From assembly GCA_910583895.1 (NCBI GenBank), contig CAJTYJ010000010.1, positions 1 through 64,000 on the forward strand: DNA of 64,000 nt. Reading direction: 5' to 3'. The DNA is from an uncultured Lachnospiraceae bacterium (GTDB lineage Bacteria > Bacillota > Clostridia > Lachnospirales > Lachnospiraceae). Below, piece by piece: positions 10,721 to 19,071 of the stretch. The notes beneath the pieces are model-generated. The model was not told the origin of the DNA. It did no database searches and worked only from the letters and a program-made list of their open reading frames with translations. Numbering within the stretch: position 1 is the stretch's first letter; the number at the start of each line of letters is the position of its first letter. The position numbers were made by a program, and so were the translations under genes.

Positions 10721-12730
10721 TCAATCAAATATATTATAAATAAAATGATAAATTCTATATTCACTAAACGCTGTCCTATGTCTTGTTTCATAATATTCAA
10801 AATTACTAATCGTATAGTTGTTTAATGAATTATCAATGTATCCTTCATTTTCATTAGTAATATATTCTATATATTTATCTTTAATTGATTTTTTATTTCC
10901 ATTTACCATTATGATATAACCATCACTATCGAACTCTGTCAAATATCTTTCTGTCACCTGCTGCACAACTTCTTTGTAATCATTTCTTCCCCATATCTTA
11001 AACTCTATAATTTTTTGTCCATTATCATTCATTTTTATAATCAAATCAGTTCTACCCTCTTTCCTCCATTCTTCGGAAGATACATAAAAAATTGCACTAA
11101 AGAAAAATCCTATAGTGTCTCTAAAATCTTCTTCTTGCAATGCAATACTTGAATTTGCTATATAATTTCTAACATAGTCTGGTCTATGTAATTTCATTTG
11201 ATGAATTGCCCTAATTATCAGATTACAAAACTCTGTATTTTTTACACAAACTTTATCATTATACACATTAAAAGACAAATTTACTTTTTTCATGTTTATA
11301 CAAAAATTATTGCTTGCCTCTTTTAATTTATTAATATAAATTTTTTTATAATCATTATCAAAAATTTGCAACCCTTTATTTTCTTTATATGATTCTTCTA
11401 TTTGTTTCAGTTCAAATAAACAATTTAACAGATTACTTTTAACATAATTTGTTTTATTTAAACAAATCTTTTCAATATTAAAATTTATTCCGTCGGCATT
11501 TCCATTATCATTAAAAATATGATTTAAAATTGCATACAAATATTCTACATATAATAAAATTAATTTTTTATATTCATACGTAAAATCATCATCCTCTCTA
11601 ATATATAGAATGAATCTTATTTTACTTAACTTTTCTATTTTTTCCTCTATTCTTTCAATCATTATATTATCACTAAAAATATTTTTTAGCGAATTAATAA
11701 TTTGTATAAATAATATATAAAGGCTAACTACCTCTTTTATTTTACCATAATAAGTGTTCAATATTACCTTTTCATCAATTATTTTCATTTCAGCATCAAT
11801 ATTTTTTTCCGCTTTATGAAACAAATTGATTGAATCAAGGAATTCAACATTCTCAAAATAAAATATTGCCCGGTTAGTCAAACTACATATTTCAATAAAC
11901 CTAACCATATGTACATTTTCAGCCAATTTATTGTTGCTCTTTATTCCATCTTCAAACTCTTCCTTGCGAATCATTAACCTTTTATAAAGTTCATAGTTTG
12001 AACAAAGACCACATATAAATATTTGCTGTAGCAAATAAATGATTGGGCACACTAACGGAAAATCTTTCTCCTTTTTATAATAGACCTCTAATGCTTTATC
12101 ACAAAAATCATATGCTTTAACATAATCATTTTCAAGCACTATACTTATATGAGCCTGATTACGAAACGCCGGTGGAAACTCGTTCTGCTCTATGCAAAGC
12201 TGATTGTACAATTTAGCTTCCTCATATCTTTGATTATGAAATAACGCCAATTCATAGTTATATAAAGACAAATAATCATTTTGATCTAATATCCTTTTTC
12301 TATAAAATAATTCTCTTTCATAATTTCCTTGATAAAAGTATGCTTGGCTCAAATAATCTTGTATATCCCACTTTTCATCATTATCTAATGTATATTCATA
12401 AATGAGATTTCCATATTTAATAACATCCCTCCACAATCCTTTTTCACAAGATAAATAAACACATCTTCCCCAATGTTTAAGAGCAAGAATAATAAATCTA
12501 TCATTTTTTGTAAACTTTTCCTTTAATATCAGGTTATAAGTGATTTCTGATATGATTTTTACATTATAATATTCATCCTTTGATGAAATATCTAAAGAAA
12601 AGTACGCAGCAAATTCACGCAAATCATCAGCAGTATATGATGAAATTTTATTTTCAAATTTACCTATATTTCCTTCTTCATATAATCTCTTTAACTCAAT
12701 AAAATCTTCTGTTATTATATATCCACTCAT
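10721..12730 (-). CDS. Large helical-repeat protein with C-terminal PD-(D/E)XK nuclease domain
   Basis: 669 aa, strongly AT-rich compared with its flanks. Residues ~1-450 are helical with TPR-like pairs (LSQAYFYQGNYERELFYRKR, LALFHNQRYEEAKLYNQL). The C-terminus has a restriction-endonuclease-like core: an upstream Glu in EEWRKEG, Asp562 in GRTDLIIK, and Glu576-x-Lys578 in IIEFKIW, i.e. D-x13-ExK. This predicts a metal-dependent nuclease. By architecture (sensor-like helical repeats plus nuclease) and setting (AT-rich island with a KilA-N gene) it may be a phage-defence effector. That role is inference; the family is not one I recognise by name. Confidence 0.7.
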   Translation of the reverse strand: MSGYIITEDFIELKRLYEEGNIGKFENKISSYTADDLREFAAYFSLDISSKDEYYNVKIISEITYNLILKEKFTKNDRFIILALKHWGRCVYLSCEKGLWRDVIKYGNLIYEYTLDNDEKWDIQDYLSQAYFYQGNYERELFYRKRILDQNDYLSLYNYELALFHNQRYEEAKLYNQLCIEQNEFPPAFRNQAHISIVLENDYVKAYDFCDKALEVYYKKEKDFPLVCPIIYLLQQIFICGLCSNYELYKRLMIRKEEFEDGIKSNNKLAENVHMVRFIEICSLTNRAIFYFENVEFLDSINLFHKAEKNIDAEMKIIDEKVILNTYYGKIKEVVSLYILFIQIINSLKNIFSDNIMIERIEEKIEKLSKIRFILYIREDDDFTYEYKKLILLYVEYLYAILNHIFNDNGNADGINFNIEKICLNKTNYVKSNLLNCLFELKQIEESYKENKGLQIFDNDYKKIYINKLKEASNNFCINMKKVNLSFNVYNDKVCVKNTEFCNLIIRAIHQMKLHRPDYVRNYIANSSIALQEEDFRDTIGFFFSAIFYVSSEEWRKEGRTDLIIKMNDNGQKIIEFKIWGRNDYKEVVQQVTERYLTEFDSDGYIIMVNGNKKSIKDKYIEYITNENEGYIDNSLNNYTISNFEYYETRHRTAFSEYRIYHFIYNIFD

Positions 12731-12825
12731 TTATTAACTTTCCTTGTCAAACCTAATTTGTACAATTTGAGCTGCCTCAATCCAAAACATAATTTCATAA
12801 ATTTCTCTGTTAGCAACTAAATCCC

Positions 12826-13695
12826 CTACGTATTCACTTCTAATTTCGGCAAATTATTTAAACTTACAGTCTCTAACGTCTGCAACTGCTGTACCGCCAA
12901 TTGCCGAAGCAACTCCATTCTCTCTTTCTGTTTCTTTCCCTGATTAATCAAAACTGCATTATAACTTTCCAGATTCGCAAGTACAAGTAACTGATTCAGT
13001 GTTGCCACATCCCTCATATTTCCTTTCACTGTTGAATTTTCATCTTTCCATTGCTTAGCTGTTTTTCCAAACAAAATAACATTGAGCATATCTGCTTCAT
13101 TAGCATATGTGTACGATATCTGTGCAGAAGTCAATTCTGGTGGAATCAAATTGTCCTTAATCGCATCTGTATGTATCCTATAATTTAACTTAGAAATCTC
13201 TCTATTCAAATTCCAATTTAAAGATAACCGACTATTCTCATCCGCCTTTAATCTCCTGTAATCTTTCATAATATATAACTGAAATTCAGGAGAAATCCAT
13301 GTTGCAAAAGACATCGCAATATCACTATGGGCATATGTCCCGCCATATCGTCCTGCTTTTGAAACAATGCCAATAGCATCCGTAGCCTCTATCCATTTTT
13401 TTGGTGACATTGTAAATGCATTTGCTCCTGCCTGTTTTCTAAACCCCTCGAATTCGAGGGGTTTAAAATCTGGATTATGAAGTCTTTCCCATAATCCCAG
13501 AAATTTTATAACATCCCGATTTCTCATCCAATTTTGAATAACCGCCGCTGGATCATCCCTCTTATATTGGGCAATATCCGTCAGTGAAATAAATTCATTT
13601 TCAAAGTCCTGCGTATAAATTCCAATATCTATTCCATTTGTATGAATTGTATCCTTGATTATTTTTTCCCATTGCTCCTCCTGTAACATTACCAT
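12826..13695 (-). CDS. KilA-N domain DNA-binding protein
   Basis: About 289 aa. Residues ~20-115 form a KilA-N domain (FISLTDIAQYKRDDPAAVIQ, then WMRNRDVIKFLGLWE and a Gly-Arg-Tyr-Gly-Gly segment), found in phages and mobile islands and thought to bind DNA. The C-terminal half has the LNYRIHTDAIKDNLIPPELT-type region common in bacterial KilA-N proteins. ATG 13695 is preceded by GAGAAAG; an in-frame TTG lies at 13707. A near-palindrome CCCCTCGAATTCGAGGGG lies within the gene at ~13444-13461. The AT-rich composition marks it as part of the acquired island. Confidence 0.85.
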   Translation of the reverse strand: MVMLQEEQWEKIIKDTIHTNGIDIGIYTQDFENEFISLTDIAQYKRDDPAAVIQNWMRNRDVIKFLGLWERLHNPDFKPLEFEGFRKQAGANAFTMSPKKWIEATDAIGIVSKAGRYGGTYAHSDIAMSFATWISPEFQLYIMKDYRRLKADENSRLSLNWNLNREISKLNYRIHTDAIKDNLIPPELTSAQISYTYANEADMLNVILFGKTAKQWKDENSTVKGNMRDVATLNQLLVLANLESYNAVLINQGKKQKERMELLRQLAVQQLQTLETVSLNNLPKLEVNT

Positions 13696-13750
13696 AAACT
13701 TTCTCAAGCATTGTAACTGTTACTTCTCTTAGATATATTCTGACAAATAA

Positions 13751-14026
13751 TCATTTGTTTTCATCTTCCCACATTTCCCAATACGCTTCAATATAAAATT
13801 TAATGCACCTCGGATATACATACAAATATTTTCTGCACACCTTTTTATACAACCCCAATATTTTTTCATCACATGCAAAATCCAGTAGATAATCAAGCAA
13901 ATGCGATAATTCAGCCTCTGACACGATTCTACTACACACATATTCAACTAACGGCAAATAAACCTCATAGGCTTTTTGATGTATTTCAACCACATGCTCT
14001 GCAATCCGATAAATCCTTTCATCCAT
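13751..14026 (-). CDS. Conserved hypothetical helical protein, 91 aa
   Basis: MDERIYRIAEHVVEIHQKAY and the following residues form an all-helical small protein. From memory, similar small proteins occur in Lachnospiraceae mobile-element settings; I cannot assign a function. It starts a few bases downstream of the broken RlmD extension frame. Confidence 0.5.
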   Translation of the reverse strand: MDERIYRIAEHVVEIHQKAYEVYLPLVEYVCSRIVSEAELSHLLDYLLDFACDEKILGLYKKVCRKYLYVYPRCIKFYIEAYWEMWEDENK

Positions 14027-14040
14027 TAAATTACCTCAAA

Positions 14041-14326
14041 CTATTTAAGTGCATCCATTATCGCTTCTACCTTCTCTTTTGGTGGATGTGTCCTCGGCTG
14101 TTTCAATTCCTCTACCGCATTAAGGGCATCGTACATCGGCAATCCTAACTCCCGCTTTACCTCTGCGATATATGCGGTATGTACTTTGAAACCATACTTC
14201 GCTTCTATGTACTCCTTAATCATTTTGTATGTAACTCGCTCTTTCAGCTTGTACGCTTCAGCCCTCTTAGCAATATTATCAAGTGGCACTTTACCCTAAC
14301 CCTCGCCAAACTCCACTTTTATGTTG
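14041..14326 (-). pseudogene. Detached C-terminal extension of the RlmD-type methyltransferase
   Basis: Downstream of the rlmD stop, the -1/+2 frame reads NDSVINIKVEFGEG, a TAG, then GKVPLDNIAKRAEAYK and continues as a basic helical domain (YIEAKYGFKVHTAYIAEVKR) to DALK, a second TAG, then FEVI and TAA. This matches the extension fused to RlmD homologues in related bacteria, as I recall it. Here it is split from the enzyme by a frameshift at an A7 run (~14336-14342) and interrupted by two TAG codons. A GTG at 14289 could give an 82-aa product, but the pattern argues for decay. Confidence 0.65.
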
Positions 14327-14327
14327 A

Positions 14328-15695
14328 TTACGCTGTCGTTTTTTTGTGGGAAAGCATTACAACCGTCTCCACATGCATCGTAAACGCAAACATATCGCAT
14401 CCTTTTACCTTTCGCACTTCATACCCCTCCTGACACAGATATTTGAGGTCTCTTGCCAAAGTAGCGCTGTCACAGCTGATGTAGACGATCCGTTTTGGCT
14501 GCATGCGGACTATGGTGGCGAGGGCAGCCGGGTCACAGCCTTTTCGGGGGGGATCGACTACAATGACATCTGCATGGATACCTTCTTCTTTATATTTTTT
14601 CGGAAGCACTTCTTCCGCCTTGCCGACAAAAAATTCTGCGTTGGAAATGCCGTTTAAGCGGGCATTTGCCCGGGCATCCTCGATGGCTTCCGGCACGATC
14701 TCCACACCGTAAACCTGTCCTGCTTTTTGAGCCAGAAACAAGGAGATGGTGCCAATACCACAGTAAAGATCCCATACGGACTCCGTCCCTTTCAGATCTG
14801 CGTATTCCAGAGCTGTCTCGTAGAGCTTTTGGGTCTGCACCGGATTCACCTGATAAAAAGAAAGGGGAGAGATCTGATAGGTCACGTTTCCGATCCGGTC
14901 TGTGATGTAGCCCCGGCCCCACACCAAAAGCAGCTCCCGGCCCATGATCACATTGGTATTATCTGTATTCACATTGATGGTGATTCCTGTCATCCCAGGG
15001 ATTTCCTGAAGGGATGCACTCAGCCTGTCCAGCGCCTTTATCGTCCTGCCATTTAAAATCAGACAGACCATCAGTTCGCCTGTGGCAAAACCTTTGCGAA
15101 TCAGCACATGGCGCACCAGGCCCTTTCCGGAGCGCTCATCATAGGCCGGGATTTGGTACTGCTCCATATGCGCAAGCACTTTTTCCAGCACCATCTGGTT
15201 CTCCTCCACGCCCAAAAGACAGTCCGTACAGGGTATGATCTGGTGGCTTCGGGCTGCATAGAAGCCCGTCACCGTCCTGCCCTCCCGGTCGGTCCCAAAG
15301 GGAAATTGCGCTTTGTTGCGATACCTCCAGGGATTCTCCATCCCCATAATCTCTGGCTTTGGCATATCTGCAAAACCGCCGATGCGAATCAGGTGACTTT
15401 GGATCTTCCTTGCCTTCAGATCAAGCTGTGCCTGGTAGTCCATCGCCTGGAGCTGACAGCCGCCGCAGGGACGGGCATGGGGACAGCCCGGCTCCCGCCG
15501 CACAGGAGAGGGTTTTAAGACCTGCATCAGCCGGGCATATCCATAGTTCTTTTTCATCTTCATGATTTTGGCTTCCACCCGATCTCCATCCACCGCATCT
15601 TTCACAAAAAAGGTGAAGCCTTCGTATTTTCCGATGCCTTCCCCATCCGTTCCCATATCCGTAATATCCAATGTAATCAAATCGTCTTTTTTCAT
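14328..15695 (-). CDS. rlmD: 23S rRNA (uracil-5-)-methyltransferase, RlmD/RumA type
   Basis: 455 aa. It has an N-terminal TRAM domain (residues ~1-60), then a cysteine cluster CPHARPCGGC expected to hold a [4Fe-4S] cluster, and a Rossmann methyltransferase with the SAM loop DLYCGIGTISLFLAQKAG, VVDPPRKGCD and the catalytic Cys in YISCDSATLARDL. It transfers a methyl group from SAM to C5 of a uracil in 23S rRNA. The protein stops at LSHKKTTA, where a frameshift removes the usual basic extension; the catalytic core is intact. The RBS (GGAG) lies within the first unit of the upstream 64-bp repeat array. Confidence 0.92.
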   Translation of the reverse strand: MKKDDLITLDITDMGTDGEGIGKYEGFTFFVKDAVDGDRVEAKIMKMKKNYGYARLMQVLKPSPVRREPGCPHARPCGGCQLQAMDYQAQLDLKARKIQSHLIRIGGFADMPKPEIMGMENPWRYRNKAQFPFGTDREGRTVTGFYAARSHQIIPCTDCLLGVEENQMVLEKVLAHMEQYQIPAYDERSGKGLVRHVLIRKGFATGELMVCLILNGRTIKALDRLSASLQEIPGMTGITINVNTDNTNVIMGRELLLVWGRGYITDRIGNVTYQISPLSFYQVNPVQTQKLYETALEYADLKGTESVWDLYCGIGTISLFLAQKAGQVYGVEIVPEAIEDARANARLNGISNAEFFVGKAEEVLPKKYKEEGIHADVIVVDPPRKGCDPAALATIVRMQPKRIVYISCDSATLARDLKYLCQEGYEVRKVKGCDMFAFTMHVETVVMLSHKKTTA

Positions 15696-15700
15696 TTTGT

Positions 15701-16032
15701 CTGTAACTCCTGTTCTGGCGCAGCCTGTTTCCCAAACTTATCTGCATTTTCTTTCTTGCTTTGTCTGTAACTCTTATTCTGATGCAGCCTGTTTCCCAAG
15801 CTTATCTGCGCTTTCTTTCTTGCTTTGTCTGTAACTCTTATTCTGATGCAGCCTGTTTCTCAAGCTTATCTGCATTTTCTTTCTTGTCTTGTTTGTAACT
15901 CTTATTCTGATGCAGCCTGTTTCTCAAGCTTATCTGCATTTTCTTTCTTGTCTTGTTTGTAACTCTTATTCCACTGCAGCCTGTTTCTCAAGCTTATCTG
16001 CGTTTTCTTTCTTGCTATGTCTGTAACCCGGT
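15701..16032. repeat. 64-bp tandem repeat array, five copies plus a partial sixth
   Basis: The unit beginning (C/T)TGTAACTC recurs at 15701, 15765, 15829, 15893, 15957 and 16021, exactly 64 bp apart, with ~90% similarity. It abuts the rlmD start, and the copy nearest the gene supplies the GGAGTTACAGACAA leader with the ribosome binding site. Most units contain a possible stem (ATGCAG / CTGCAT) around an AAGCTT core. Sixty-four is not a multiple of three, so the array is not a coding repeat. There are no unique spacers, so it is not CRISPR. Confidence 0.95.
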
Positions 16033-16334
16033 TCTGGTGCGGCCCTGCAGGATCTTCTGCATGGGGCGATGCATTTGGCAGTATCCTTTTTCCATGCCGC
16101 AGCACACGCTTTCCAAAGCTTTTTGATTCTCAGGACTTAGTTTGCTGTAAATGAATAAGAATCCTTCTTTGCAGGATTCTCCGCCTGCGGCGGGCCGCTC
16201 CGGCGACATTTTACCTTTCCGCCCCAGTGCGATCCTGGAGGATACTGAAAAAGTCCTTTTATGCGGAAATCTACCACGATATATTGTGGTATGAATTGTA
16301 GGGACAGCAAATATATTGTGGTAAACTTTTGCAT
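16015..16334 (-). pseudogene. Decayed coding fragments upstream of the repeat array
   Basis: Two overlapping frames (GFLFIYSKLSPENQKALESV, and FTTIYLLSLQFIPQYIVVDF) look coding-like, but no start, RBS or domain supports an intact gene. The segment includes an 11-bp inverted repeat pair (16244-16254 and 16341-16351). I treat it as remnants of a mobile or small accessory gene. Confidence 0.3.
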
Positions 16335-16350
16335 TTGACTACTTTTTCAG

Positions 16351-16383
16351 TGCCCTCGCAATCCTGCTGGAGGGCTTTTTTAT
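16351..16383 (+). terminator. Intrinsic-terminator-like hairpin
   Basis: GCCCTC...GAGGGC stem followed by TTTTTT on the plus strand. No plus-strand gene is evident upstream, so it may be a leftover of a former gene or mobile element. Confidence 0.45.
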
Positions 16384-16462
16384 ATCATAGGGAAGTTCGC
16401 AGGACTTTCCTATGATAAAATAAATCGGCCCACAGTCCGCAGACCATGAGCCGGTATCTTTT

Positions 16463-17407
16463 TTATTTTCCTGTCCGACGGATATTGGACTCCAAAAGCC
16501 GGTTGTATCCAAGCCAGCCCTGATTGTCTCCCCCTGCCTTTAAGGCCTCCATCATCGTCTGCATATGAGCATCTGTATTGTCGGCAAAATTCAGCGCCAC
16601 TGCTTCTAAAAGCGCCGGTTTTTTCGGGGATCCGTACTCTAACTCTCCATGATGGGCAAGAATGCAGTGTTTCAGCTCATTGGCCAGCCGGACCGGAAAA
16701 TCAGGGATCTGACGGATCTGCATGGCCACCATCTCCGCGCCGATCATGATATGTCCCAAAAGCTGCCCTGCATCCGTGTAATCATTCTCCGGAAATGGAG
16801 ACAGTTCATGGATTTTACCAATGTCATGGCACATGGCCGCTGTATACAGCAGATCTGCGTTCAGCATCGGATATGTATGAATATAGTAATCACACAGTCT
16901 GGTCACGCTCAGAGTATGCTCTAAAAGTCCGCCTACAAAACCATGGTGAACACTTTTGGCCGCACTGCTGAACTTAAACGCTTTTACAAACTTCTGATCA
17001 TCTACAAAAATGCCGCGCAAAAGCCGGGACAGGTATGGACTCTCCACCTGATCAATAAAGCGGACCAGCTCCTTGTACATGCCCTCAATATTCTTGTCAC
17101 TGACCGGCAGATAATCTGTGGGATCAAATTCTCCTTCCTGGGCTTTTCTCACTCTTTTTACATTGAGTTGAAGCTGTCCCTGAAAACTGGTCACGTCCGC
17201 TACAATATCCACATAGTCAAGGCCCTCGAAAGCCTCGATCCCTCTGGAATTGGGATCCCAGATCTTGGCATCCACGGTACCAGTCTTATCCTGCAGGATC
17301 ACATTCTCGTACGTCTTTCCGGCTTTTGTCAATGCCGTCTGGCGGGATTTGCACAGATAAATGCCGCTGACGCGCTCGCTCTCCCGAAAAGTTTCAATAT
17401 ATTTCAT
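16463..17407 (-). CDS. yhaM: 3'-5' exoribonuclease YhaM family (OB-fold plus HD domain)
   Basis: 314 aa. Residues ~10-95 form an OB nucleic-acid-binding fold (TYENVILQDKTGTVDAKIWD). Residues ~155-290 form an HD phosphohydrolase domain with HHGFVGGLLEHTL, the metal-binding CHDIGKI, and ILAHHGELEYG. This is the domain order of YhaM/Cbf1-type exonucleases, which trim RNA 3' ends in Firmicutes. It starts 19 bp after the stop of the HtrA-like gene on the same strand, so the two form an operon. Confidence 0.92.
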   Translation of the reverse strand: MKYIETFRESERVSGIYLCKSRQTALTKAGKTYENVILQDKTGTVDAKIWDPNSRGIEAFEGLDYVDIVADVTSFQGQLQLNVKRVRKAQEGEFDPTDYLPVSDKNIEGMYKELVRFIDQVESPYLSRLLRGIFVDDQKFVKAFKFSSAAKSVHHGFVGGLLEHTLSVTRLCDYYIHTYPMLNADLLYTAAMCHDIGKIHELSPFPENDYTDAGQLLGHIMIGAEMVAMQIRQIPDFPVRLANELKHCILAHHGELEYGSPKKPALLEAVALNFADNTDAHMQTMMEALKAGGDNQGWLGYNRLLESNIRRTGK

Positions 17408-17425
17408 AACTCTTTTTTCTTCTCC

Positions 17426-18685
17426 CTATTCTAAAATTTTCAGATCAATGGACAGTTCCAGCTCCTGATAGACAGTTTTATTCAACCGCTGACAGATGAC
17501 CTGGATGTTCTGTCCGTTGGAACATTTCATCAGAATCGCCATCACATCTTTCAGATTGGTAACCGTCTGGCCGCTCATGGATGTGATGATATCTCCCGGC
17601 TGCAAACCTGCCTCGATGGCCGGAGATTCTAAAGCCACCTCCGACACATAGACGCCGATGGGGATGCCTTCCAGTTCAGAAACCGCTGTCGTCACATCGG
17701 CTCCGACAACTCCCATATATACTATGTCCTGACTGTTGGATAAATGCTCAATCACTCCCATAATATCCGAGATCCCATAAGCCTGAATCGTGTTATTCTG
17801 GCCTGCCACTTCACACCGATCCTGAATCACACCGATGATCTTGCCGCTCCAGCTGATCAGCACGCCGCTGCCCGCACGGGCTCTGGCCATATCCGTCGTG
17901 AGTACATTATAGTTCCCGTCATAAAGAGCTGCCATCTGGGAGACACTGGTCAGATTCCCGAACAAAATGGACCCGTAATTCCCCCCTGGGCTGCCAAGCG
18001 CGATGACTGGTTCTCCGCTTCTTAAAGTCTTTGAAGAACCAATATCCGCATACAGGATCACTTCTCTCGTGCTTTCTGAAATATCACTCAAATTCACACT
18101 CAGCACTGCAAGTCCTGTGTTTTTATCATATTTTTTCAGAACAGCAGGAGCACTCGTATGATCATAAAAAGTGATCAGAAGGCGCTCTCCGTCCTTCACC
18201 TTTTCATAATCTGTCAGAACCAGAAGTTCTACTCCATTATCCTCCACCAAAAGACCTGACACAGAGCTCTGACTGGTGTAAGTCTCATCAAACCAGTCGG
18301 TGTCCGTGGTGACCGCCGAGACACTGACCAGACTCTTTTCCACCTGGCTGCCAATCTGCATGAGCTGCTGATACATTTTTTTATAATCCTCAAGCTCGAT
18401 GCTCACCTGCTCCATAATATAAACGGGAGGTTCTTCCTCATCACTGGACTGTTCCGGCTGCTCCTCTGGCTCCGGAAGCGTAACTTTCTCCACTCTGGAC
18501 GACTCCGGCACAAAAGATATCCTGGGCGCTGCCACGGCCCACACCGCCACTGCTGCAAGGGCAAAAAGAACCCCCGAGGCCACAGACCACAAAAGCCTCT
18601 GTACCATCCGATTCTGGTAGAAGCGTTTCTGCTTGACTGTCTCCTGTATAAACGACAAATTTCGGTTCTTTTTACCCTCTGACAT
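17426..18685 (-). CDS. HtrA-like membrane protein with degenerate protease site and PDZ domain
   Basis: 419 aa: one N-terminal membrane segment (residues ~32-54), an acidic Pro/Glu linker, a trypsin-like fold (~115-290) and a C-terminal PDZ domain (GVYVSEVALESPAIEAGLQP, GDIITSMSGQ). By alignment to HtrA motifs, the catalytic His position is Glu161 (LTDYEKV), the Asp position is Gly191 (KNTGLAVL), and only the Ser survives (Ser273 in RAGSGVL). The triad is therefore broken. It is probably an inactive extracytoplasmic scaffold or sensor rather than a protease. It is upstream of yhaM and divergent from mutS2. Confidence 0.82.
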   Translation of the reverse strand: MSEGKKNRNLSFIQETVKQKRFYQNRMVQRLLWSVASGVLFALAAVAVWAVAAPRISFVPESSRVEKVTLPEPEEQPEQSSDEEEPPVYIMEQVSIELEDYKKMYQQLMQIGSQVEKSLVSVSAVTTDTDWFDETYTSQSSVSGLLVEDNGVELLVLTDYEKVKDGERLLITFYDHTSAPAVLKKYDKNTGLAVLSVNLSDISESTREVILYADIGSSKTLRSGEPVIALGSPGGNYGSILFGNLTSVSQMAALYDGNYNVLTTDMARARAGSGVLISWSGKIIGVIQDRCEVAGQNNTIQAYGISDIMGVIEHLSNSQDIVYMGVVGADVTTAVSELEGIPIGVYVSEVALESPAIEAGLQPGDIITSMSGQTVTNLKDVMAILMKCSNGQNIQVICQRLNKTVYQELELSIDLKILE

Positions 18686-19071
18686 AGGGGCCTCCTCCTT
18701 TCGGGCGGCTCATGAACTATGCCTATTATACCCGATTTTTCCCAGCATGTCCACCGTTACTGTATTTACATGGATTTCATTTCCGGCTTCGGATGCCGCT
18801 CACTCCCCCAGCGGCCGCTGGCGGCCCGGCCGTAAAAAGCCGCTTTGAAAGCTCCACACGAACACCTGCCTCCTCCTCTTTTGCCGTCATACAGCAAAGT
18901 TTCAAAAAAACAGAAACCAAAAGGCACTTCTCATGGTGCAGCACGCCTTAAATATTTGCTTCTTTTTTACCCGTCGAAAAATAACCAACTTCTCCTTTTC
19001 ATTCCCGCTCAAATGCGTTATGATAAGAAATGACAGCCAAAGTGTTACTATCATTTTCAGGAGATTTATTT
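18686..19071. other. Divergent intergenic region between htrA-like gene and mutS2
   Basis: 386 bp holding both promoters. A TATGAT at 19018-19023 with a weak upstream hexamer (TTTTCA, 17-bp spacing) may be the mutS2 promoter. A 37-codon minus-strand frame at 18777-18890 has no ribosome binding site. Nothing else is supportable. Confidence 0.4.

Noticed and set aside
15701..16032. Regular repeats resembling a CRISPR array
   Set aside because: The 64-bp units are contiguous with no unique spacers and no cas genes are present.
18777..18890. 37-codon minus-strand frame in the mutS2 upstream region
   Set aside because: No ribosome binding site and no recognisable family; could be chance in GC-rich sequence.
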